DNA of 64,000 bases from NCBI GenBank assembly GCA_003116975.1, contig BGKB01000189.1, positions 20,584 to 84,583 on the forward strand. Direction: 5' to 3'. A program made the translations under genes and the position numbers. Below, piece by piece: positions 57,522 to 64,000 of the stretch (position 1 is the first letter of the stretch; each line of letters opens with the position of its first letter). This DNA comes from Aurantiochytrium sp. KH105. Lineage: Eukaryota; Sar; Bigyra; Thraustochytrida; Thraustochytriidae. The notes under the pieces were generated by a model, which did no database searches, was not told the origin of the DNA, and saw only the letters and a list, made by a program, of their open reading frames with translations.

Positions 57522-58429
57522 CTTCTTGCTTCTTCTTCTCTTCTTCCCCCTTCCTTGCCTGATAAAGCCCTTCTTCCCACCTTCCTTGCTCCGCGCGTCG
57601 GCCGCGACTCTTTCCGCGTCGCTTTTGCGCTCCTCTTCGAGCTGCCTCGTCCACGTCAATCAATTGTGCGCCAGCGACCGAACGAACGCTCGGCCGTTGG
57701 TCCTGCTGCTAGCCTTTCCAGCGAAGCCGGTCTGCCGCCGGCCGCGGGAGCTCTCGTACGTCCGTGCCAGGCAGGCCAGACTAGGCCAGACCAGGCCAGA
57801 CCAGGCCCTCGCCCGTCCCCCTTTTTCGCGCGCGCGCAAGGGTTTGTGGCTGTCGCGGTGCTGCTCCTGGCTGCTTTGCTGTTCGTGGGCGTGTGCACGG
57901 GCCACACACTCAAAAACGCTCTGCACGCGCCGCGCGAATAACGTCCTGCATACCCCTTGTTGCCCCTGCTTCCTTCGAAGTTTGCACCCGCTGTGGGAGG
58001 TAGGGAGGAAACGAAGACGAAGATGAAGACGACCGCGCAAAGCAGGACCGCTGCAGCAAGATCGCGGACTCGGACGATGCCTTGGAGAGCGACAGCCTGG
58101 AGGGGGAGAGGGGGGGGAGCGAGGGCGGAGATACGAGGGGGGGGTGGGGAAGGATGGGAAAGGGGGGGGGGGGAGAGTGAGATGTATTTTAGAGAAAGTC
58201 ATGAACTCGACATTCGGTTGGGGTGTCCGAACACTAGGCAGAGGGGGGAAAGTGAAAAACTTTCGCCAAAATGTCAAAATGCAAGAATTTGGCTGGATAC
58301 GAACAACAAAAACAGATCATTATAATAATATATCGAGAATGACGCTTCAGTACGGTCGTTGTCAAATTCTGAATTCTTCGCCTCGTTCGTCTCAGGATTC
58401 TACATAAGTCCCACTCTCGGGGATTCGGC
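57522..58429. other. Spacer between paralogues B and C
   Basis: 0.9 kb without a supported gene: basic/Lys-rich open continuation of paralogue B to 57659 from a TTG only; CCAGGCCAGA-type repeats at about 57768-57803; several G-runs at 58095-58175; more AT-rich DNA at 58250-58400. It presumably holds the paralogue B promoter and paralogue C 3' end. Confidence 0.5.
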
Positions 58430-61400
58430 CTAAGCATTGAAATCGTCATCTCGGTCATAATCTGACGCGTCTTCGTGATAATCTGACGCGTCTTCGTGAT
58501 AATCTGACGCGTCTTCGTGATAATCTGACGCGTCTCCGTGGTCATCTGACGCATCTTCGTGGTCATCTAACGCGTCTCCGTGGTCCTTTTTGTCGGGCGC
58601 GTCTTCTGTGCGGAGGAACACGTCTACGGCCGAAGCCAAAGGATAGAAGTAACTCTCCTTCGGACGACGATGATCTTTGAGAGTGAATCGATATGCAAAT
58701 CCCCCATGGGGGCAGTGACGTCGGATCTCTGGTGCAAGAACTTTCTCACCATGAAAGACAAAACAGAACTCCAGCTTTTTCGCGTCCTCGGGCTGAAGAC
58801 TTTGAATGGTAACGTCGTGCCAGCGCTTTTCAGCTTCAAGTTTGTCTACGGTCTTCTTGTTGAGCTTGAAAGGACCATTAAAGCTCAACGTCGTACCAAC
58901 TGTCAGCGCGGAGGCCGAGACAAAATGCCGGTTTGCATCAAAATAAAGGAAGCCTCCATAATGCAGGAAACGGCGCGTGGTGTCTTCGTAGCGCTGATGC
59001 TTGAACCAGTCGAGATTGGAAGCTTTTAGGTCGGTGAGCGGATTTGCCCAGCAAAAGTACCTTGCCTCTGGTGGAATGTGCCAGTAGCGCTCGAGAAGGC
59101 GCGACGCCTTAGTGTCGGGCGTTCTGACAGAAATGGGCCAGATCTTGCTGATCGTACCGGTGAGGCGAAAGGTTTTGATAGATCTTTCATTCTGCGATGA
59201 AACCGAGCCAACAGTGACTTGAGTTGCCTGGGAAACATCCGTGCCTCTTCCCGATTTATCCGCCGTGTTCCCAGATTCGCCTGTTAGATAAACATCGTCA
59301 AAGTCGTCTGGACAGATGAATTCGTAAATGTTCCAGCGAAAGTCAATCTTGAGATTCAGACGGCGCGTTGACATGATATCGAATGATGGGAGCGCTAAGA
59401 ATGGGGTTGACTTAGAGTCAGCAAGTGGCGCGTTGCGAAGCTCATTGAGCAGCGGCGCGACCTTTCTTGTAAATTTTATAATGAGATCCAATCCTTTACC
59501 CTTTACTCCACGCATTGCAGATAGAACATGTTGTGCTCGCTTTACGATCACGTTGCAGCGTTTAAGCTCAGATGCGGTACCCGTGAGTTTCTCCCATTCT
59601 TGATACTCATGAAAGCTAAGCATCATTCTCGCACGCACACGACGCACAAAATCTACCAGCGCCACGACATGCGACAAGATCTTCGTGGATGCAGCGTGGT
59701 CACTTTGAAGAAGCCCCCCTACATTGTGCTCTTGCATCCACTTAAGCAACGACCTGATGCTCTCAATGGCTTTCAGAGTATTTTCGTCCAGGCTGTTCGC
59801 CTCTCCAGCTCGGCAGCAGAGGGATAAAGGCGATCTGGGCGGCGCCAAAGCGCTGGCCTTGCGCTCGAGGGCCACGAGCTGTTCTTTGAGCTGCTTCCCG
59901 TAGAACGGGAAAAGCTGGGACGGGTGGTCGATCTGTACTACTTCGACGTCAGGCATCATTGGCGAAGCGAAGAAAGCGTCAGCATCGCTCATCGGGACCT
60001 GTGTTTCACTGAGATGGACCGCTCTCAAAGAATGACAGGATTTCAGCAAGCAGTGAGCAGATTCCAGCGAACGTACGCCTGAAAGGCGCAGCTCACGAAG
60101 AAAACGTGTCTTCTTGGCCAGAGACTTGAGTGACGCGTCTTTGAATGTGGCAGCGCCCGCGAGGGAAAGCGTGCGAAGGTAAGGGTTGATATTCTTCGCA
60201 AAATCTTCCCATCCAGTGAATTTCTTGCCGAGCACGTTGCTCAGCTTGAGTGTTTCCAGAGATGAGCAACGCTTCAACAGCTCAATGAGAAGTCCTGTAT
60301 CTTTGATCGATAGGAACTTGTACTTGTTATCATTCTCCTTGGCCAGTGTATCCTTGATCAAAAGATTAACATCGAGAGCGAGGAAACGCAGCCCAGTGCA
60401 GAACTTGGCAATAAACTCGAGGGCCTTTTCCCGGAGCAAAGGGAGATCACGCAGGCTGAGCCGCCACAAGTTCTTTCCCGAGCACTTTGCAATGTGGCGC
60501 ACACCCCGACTCGTGACTTCGATGCAGCCATCAAGGACGACTGAACCGAGTGCGATACACCTGTTGGTCTTGAAATACTTGAGCCCCTTGTCCGTGATCT
60601 TCGTGCAAAAACTGAGGTTAACGTTTTGCAAGTTCGGGCACATGCACGAGATGAGCTTGAGAATGTCGTCGGTGATGCTGATGCAGTCTGTAAGTTCCAC
60701 AGAGCGGATACTACGAAACAGCGTCTTGCTGTCCATACGGCCAAAGAGAGGGTCCATGAGGATGCTTGAGAGCCTAGAAGCGTCGCCGTCTTCGATAGAG
60801 CCCATGCAAGGCATGGATGGGCACGATATTGCTGACGATACTTTCTTCAGCAAGGTCTGACCCTCGTCAAAAGGCTTGCCTTCGGAAAGGACATGTCGAC
60901 TGATCTTCGAGCGAAAGTGGTGGTACGCGCTCCAAGAGGCGGCAAGTGAGCTCTTCCAGCTGAGCGAAATGCCAAATGTGAACGGGATCATGAGGATGTT
61001 TCTGAGCCAGCTCAAGCCCCACAGCAGGGCACGAGCGAATGAGTTCTGATTAGTTCGGCGATCGAACTTGAAAAACTCTGTCAGCGCTTTGGAGACGAGT
61101 CTTTCGCCGTAGTAGAACTCAACCGGCACATCGTCTCCGGAGTTATCGCCCTTGCTTTTTTCCATTGCTCCGAGAATTTTATAGTCAATGTCGTTGTTTG
61201 GGTTGAACACAAGGTGGCGGACCAGAATCAAGTTGTGCAGACCTGGAATGTCGCGAAGGAGAAAGACAGCCTCGATGAGCTGGCGGAAGGCAGACAGCAG
61301 AGAGGTGAGCAGCGCAAGCCAGTACACAAACTCAAACTCGCCGCCCTGAAAGACAATGATGAAGATGACTTCGACCACGATTTGCGGGATGTCCTGAATG

Positions 61401-62716
61401 AGAAGGACGATCGCGGTCCAGATCGACATATGAGCGGCCTTGTAGTCGGCTTTGGCCTGCGTAGAAATGGGGTCCTTGACGAAGCTTCCCACAGCGTCTC
61501 CAATAATGTTGTAGCTCAAAGACTCTTGGATTTTGAAGGACTCCTTGATGAAGTCGTTGAATCCGGAGTTGGGCTCAATGATGCCCAGCAGAACGCCAAA
61601 TACGTACATTCGACTTCGGTACGCGTCGTCCCAATCGACGAGCTTGTAATCCCAAAGACCGATTGCGAACCGCGCGGTGAATGTCAAGGTGAGGGCCGCG
61701 AGAGACACGTAGTACAAGTAGCCGTAGTCGCCCGCAGCAAGAGGCATGAGCTGCGTGACAAGGAAGAACAAATCTGAGACGATATTGGTGACTTCCAAAA
61801 TAGCGTCAAACGCCGATCCGTAGATGCGCAAGCGGCGTCTCTTCTCGATCGTGTGCGGCAGCGTGTAGAGACGAGGTGTGGCATGCTTGAACTTCCTATC
61901 CAAGGTCTCTTTGAAGATCGCGGGGAAGCTTTCAATTGCGTACCAGCGGAGATATGAGCTGACCTGCCTGACTTTTTGCGCGACTCTGCTGCACGTGCTC
62001 GTTGCTGTGAGCGAACTCGTGCTTTTCATCCTCATCTCCGCTTCACGTTCCCGGACACGAGCATCTTCCAGAATGGATACGTGTTTGCTTCTGTAGCACT
62101 CACGCAAGAACTCCATCTTGTTGATCATCTTGGAAATGATGTGAAGAAAGTCTTCCACATCGCTGAGGAGCACCTCGGTCATACGACTGTCAATGAAACG
62201 CACGCGGTCCTGTTGAGGGTGATCATCCTGTGAACTGAGGACCTTGAGACATTCGTGGTCATTGCTGTCGCTGACATAGTGATCAAGATTTGCGAGGCGC
62301 TGGCCCACATCAACGACCGCCTGGACGAGGGCAGGGTCGTAGAGAAAGTCCCCGTCCTCGATTGCCCTGACGTGATCGTGAGTGAAGAATGGCTTGGCCT
62401 TGTCTTCAGGGGCCAACTCTGCCGCTGGATTTTTTTGCTTTACGAGTCTGGTTGTGCCCGAAGGAAACGCGCCCTGACGCTGCACGAGCTTATCTGCTTG
62501 ACGCTTGCATTCGTCCTCCACGAGAACTAAGCTCTGGTACACGTCTTCGTCCTGTCTCAGTTTGCCCATCTTGACCTTTTTGCTCGTTTTCGGTCCGAGA
62601 CATCCGAAGCAAGTCTTGAACGTATTCTCGTCGGCGTTCTTATCGACTGTGATGGCGACATGATCTTCATCTACGCTTGTGCTCGGCGCTACGCGATCAT
62701 TCTTTCCACGAGGCAT
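58430..62716 (-). CDS. Multi-pass membrane leucine-rich-repeat protein, paralogue C of a tandem trio
   Basis: 1,428 aa from ATG 62716 (MPRGKNDRVAPSTSV); the frame continues upstream through repeat-coded sequence that I reject. A CFGCLGP motif near residue 35 could be palmitoylated. The conserved helical block lies at about 110-205 (FFTHDHVRAIEDGDFLYDPALVQAVVDVGQRLANLDHYVSD; IDSRMTEVLLSDVEDFLHIIS). The membrane block is at about 295-512 (AFDAILEVTNIVSDLFFLVTQL; GIIEPNSGFNDFIKESFKI; DPISTQAKADYKAAH; LLIQDIPQIVVEVIF; FLLRDIPGL). FBXL-type LRRs are at about 665-920 (CPNLQNVNLSFCTKITDKGLKYF). The C-terminal domain spans about 1120-1368 (NIYEFICPDDF; RYWHIPPEARYFCWANPL; RFLHYGGFLYFD; FNGPFKLN; HCPHGGFAYRF). 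The last 60 residues are an acidic 7-residue repeat. Function unknown. Confidence 0.86.
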   Translation of the reverse strand: MPRGKNDRVAPSTSVDEDHVAITVDKNADENTFKTCFGCLGPKTSKKVKMGKLRQDEDVYQSLVLVEDECKRQADKLVQRQGAFPSGTTRLVKQKNPAAELAPEDKAKPFFTHDHVRAIEDGDFLYDPALVQAVVDVGQRLANLDHYVSDSNDHECLKVLSSQDDHPQQDRVRFIDSRMTEVLLSDVEDFLHIISKMINKMEFLRECYRSKHVSILEDARVREREAEMRMKSTSSLTATSTCSRVAQKVRQVSSYLRWYAIESFPAIFKETLDRKFKHATPRLYTLPHTIEKRRRLRIYGSAFDAILEVTNIVSDLFFLVTQLMPLAAGDYGYLYYVSLAALTLTFTARFAIGLWDYKLVDWDDAYRSRMYVFGVLLGIIEPNSGFNDFIKESFKIQESLSYNIIGDAVGSFVKDPISTQAKADYKAAHMSIWTAIVLLIQDIPQIVVEVIFIIVFQGGEFEFVYWLALLTSLLSAFRQLIEAVFLLRDIPGLHNLILVRHLVFNPNNDIDYKILGAMEKSKGDNSGDDVPVEFYYGERLVSKALTEFFKFDRRTNQNSFARALLWGLSWLRNILMIPFTFGISLSWKSSLAASWSAYHHFRSKISRHVLSEGKPFDEGQTLLKKVSSAISCPSMPCMGSIEDGDASRLSSILMDPLFGRMDSKTLFRSIRSVELTDCISITDDILKLISCMCPNLQNVNLSFCTKITDKGLKYFKTNRCIALGSVVLDGCIEVTSRGVRHIAKCSGKNLWRLSLRDLPLLREKALEFIAKFCTGLRFLALDVNLLIKDTLAKENDNKYKFLSIKDTGLLIELLKRCSSLETLKLSNVLGKKFTGWEDFAKNINPYLRTLSLAGAATFKDASLKSLAKKTRFLRELRLSGVRSLESAHCLLKSCHSLRAVHLSETQVPMSDADAFFASPMMPDVEVVQIDHPSQLFPFYGKQLKEQLVALERKASALAPPRSPLSLCCRAGEANSLDENTLKAIESIRSLLKWMQEHNVGGLLQSDHAASTKILSHVVALVDFVRRVRARMMLSFHEYQEWEKLTGTASELKRCNVIVKRAQHVLSAMRGVKGKGLDLIIKFTRKVAPLLNELRNAPLADSKSTPFLALPSFDIMSTRRLNLKIDFRWNIYEFICPDDFDDVYLTGESGNTADKSGRGTDVSQATQVTVGSVSSQNERSIKTFRLTGTISKIWPISVRTPDTKASRLLERYWHIPPEARYFCWANPLTDLKASNLDWFKHQRYEDTTRRFLHYGGFLYFDANRHFVSASALTVGTTLSFNGPFKLNKKTVDKLEAEKRWHDVTIQSLQPEDAKKLEFCFVFHGEKVLAPEIRRHCPHGGFAYRFTLKDHRRPKESYFYPLASAVDVFLRTEDAPDKKDHGDALDDHEDASDDHGDASDYHEDASDYHEDASDYHEDASDYDRDDDFNA
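58457..58582 (-). repeat. In-frame 21-bp minisatellite, six units
   Basis: Six 21-bp units (ATAATCTGACGCGTCTTCGT on the plus strand, plus one base) encode the heptad-length repeat DASDYHE / DASDDHG at the extreme C-terminus of paralogue C. Units differ by a few substitutions, the right-hand units most. Confidence 0.95.
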
Positions 62717-62772
62717 GGTGCTCGTTTGTCCGCTCGCTCCCTGAGACCCGTGTCTGTCTGTGTTTATATGTG

Positions 62773-62813
<41 letters not shown>

Positions 62814-62814
62814 G
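62773..62814. repeat. (TCTG)n microsatellite
   Basis: About ten uninterrupted GTCT/TCTG units lie about 60-100 bp upstream of the paralogue C start codon. On the minus strand they are open and read as TDRQ repeats, which inflates the apparent frame. Confidence 0.95.
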
Positions 62815-63833
62815 GTTGTTCGTCTCGCCTCGCCGCCGCGACCGACCGCGACAGACCGCGACAGGCCGCGACAGGCCGCGAGGCCGCGAGGCCGCTACAG
62901 ACCGCGCGCTCGCCTCGACTCGCTGCCGACGCCGCCGTCTGGGCTCGAGGCAGAGCAGCTCGCGCGCGATAAAGGTCTGCTGCCCCGCCTGCGTCGCCTC
63001 GCGCCCTCTCCAAAGGCGCTTGTGCGCAAGGTCTACTGCAGTCAGTATTCTCCCTTGATCATTCCTCCATACTCACGAACGATCACGCGCGACACCCACT
63101 ACTCACTACGACTCTCTGTCCAAGCGAGCGAATTCAGCTGCTGGCCGCACACCCCTCCCCCCCCCCCCCCCCTCCCCTTTCGCAAAGAGCGCGCGCCGCG
63201 AGCCGTCCGCGCCGCGTGCCGTGTGCAGCCGGCCGCTCGCGCGCCAGGTGCGCGACGAGTGGCTCTGCTGCGCTCTGCAGCTGCAGCGCGCCGCAGCTGC
63301 TGTGCCGCGCGGGGGGTTCGGGCTGTGCTGCCAGGCTGCTGGCGGCGGGCCCGCTCTCCGCGCGTGCCGCGCCAGCCTGCACGTGCCGCAGTCTTCTCCT
63401 CGTCTCGCTCCGCCTCTTCTCGTCGCGCCTCATCTCCTCGCCGGCGCTCTCTTCCGCTCCCGCCCGCCCTTCCGCGAGCGCGCGGGCCCGCGGGCGCGAG
63501 GGCGCGCCACGGGCGCGCGGGCGGGCGGCACGGGCGGCCGTGGCATGGGCGGCAGTGGCATCATGATGGGTGGGCTGGCAGCGGCCGGTGGTGGTGGCTG
63601 GCAGGGACTCGGGTGTGCGCGTGCAGCACGTGCAGGACGGGTAGCGGCGACGAGCACAAAAGGACGGAGAACAACGACAAGGAGCGTTAAAATAAGCGGC
63701 CAACGTACCGAAAGAGAGTAGGAGGGCGACTCCCGCCATACTCGCGGTGGGCCGGAGCGGGACAGGAAGAAGATGAGCGGACCGCGAGGAGGTTGGCAGC
63801 AGGGCGGCACATAGGCGAGCTGGAATGAATGAG

Positions 63834-63838
<5 letters not shown>

Positions 63839-63920
<82 letters not shown>

Positions 63921-63921
63921 A
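63839..63921. repeat. (GAAA)n microsatellite
   Basis: About twenty uninterrupted GAAA units. Polypurine on the plus strand; the opposite strand reads as Phe/Leu/Ser repeats in open frames that are not genes. Confidence 0.97.
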
Positions 63922-64000
63922 GCTTTACGGGCGAACCTCCAGATGCGCCATCTGCTGCTGGGCAAGGCAACTTTTTTATCCAAAGGGGTGAGGGGGGGCG

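Larger units (their letters stand above)
62717..64000. other. Upstream region of paralogue C; repeat-rich
   Basis: No supported gene. It contains the TCTG microsatellite, GCGACAGGCC repeats at about 62850-62890, a C16 run at 63157-63172, a CTGCAG-rich stretch at about 63270-63305 resembling the one before paralogue A, GCGGGCG-type repeats at 63480-63540 and the GAAA microsatellite near the end. It probably includes the paralogue C promoter. Confidence 0.5.

Noticed and set aside
57522..57659. 46-codon Lys/Arg-rich N-terminal extension of paralogue B
   Set aside because: It opens with TTG. The ATG at 57521 gives a sensible start with a myristoylation-like context.
58457..58582. Regularly spaced 21-bp repeats considered as a CRISPR-like array
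   Set aside because: The units are contiguous with no unique spacers, lie in frame inside a eukaryotic gene and form a coding minisatellite.
62717..63013. 99-codon N-terminal extension of paralogue C
   Set aside because: It is encoded by the TCTG microsatellite and GC-rich repeats (TDRQ repeats) and has no counterpart in A or B.
63134..63970. Phe/Leu/Ser-repeat frame at the window end
   Set aside because: Antisense reading of the GAAA microsatellite.

Overview
The window is nuclear DNA of a unicellular eukaryote. Reading frames of 1,000 to 1,600 codons run mostly without introns. Only one gene, the fructose-1,6-bisphosphatase, needs clear GT-AG introns. The DNA is GC-rich and intergenic stretches are full of simple repeats. 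The genes include IFT46 (so a ciliated stage), a myosin, NAR1, RCC1/BTB proteins, a C1/C2 membrane protein and a nuclear-type tRNA-Gln. A thraustochytrid/labyrinthulomycete or related stramenopile fits best; this is inferred from gene style and content, not from a database match.

Layout. 1-6.6 kb is gene-poor. It holds a decayed Ulp1-type (C48) cysteine-peptidase relic on the minus strand, an assembly gap, one weak hypothetical ORF and a 69-bp tandem repeat. 6.6-9.3 kb: a spliced fructose-1,6-bisphosphatase with an unusual hydrophobic C-terminal tail, a duplicated copy of that tail just downstream, and a convergent mitochondrial cytochrome-b561-like gene. 10.2-21 kb: an RCC1 + double BTB protein, a polytopic TPR protein, IFT46 and a DmdC/FadE5-like acyl-CoA dehydrogenase. 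21.6-29.7 kb: an NBR1-type FW-domain protein with a GGPHH repeat and a LIR-like motif, a small secreted Cys-containing protein, an MCTP-like C1/C2 membrane protein and tRNA-Gln(UUG). 29.7-40.9 kb: two long repeat-rich spacers around a C-terminally anchored calponin-homology protein, a truncated HIU-hydrolase relic and a sulfotransferase with a membrane hairpin inside its catalytic region. 41-48 kb: a myosin with a TPR tail, then NAR1. 48.1-62.7 kb: three head-to-tail minus-strand paralogues of about 1,400-1,490 residues each. The last 1.3 kb is repetitive non-coding DNA.

The strongest candidate for something undescribed is the tandem trio at 48.1-62.7 kb. Each protein has the same order of parts: a conserved N-terminal helical block, a six-helix-like membrane block with an invariant LIQDIPQ motif, FBXL/AMN1-type leucine-rich repeats, and a large C-terminal domain with a CPHG[CG]FAY[RK]F motif that I do not recognise. 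Their N-termini differ (one has a myristoylation-like MGNVFS start), which suggests one core aimed at different membranes. Second-tier candidates are the tail-anchored FBPase with its duplicated tail mini-ORF, and the FW-domain protein that looks like a divergent selective-autophagy receptor.

Caveats: starts were chosen by eye (several long frames open at TTG or GTG, and I moved to the first plausible ATG). Family assignments rest on motifs I can read, not on searches.
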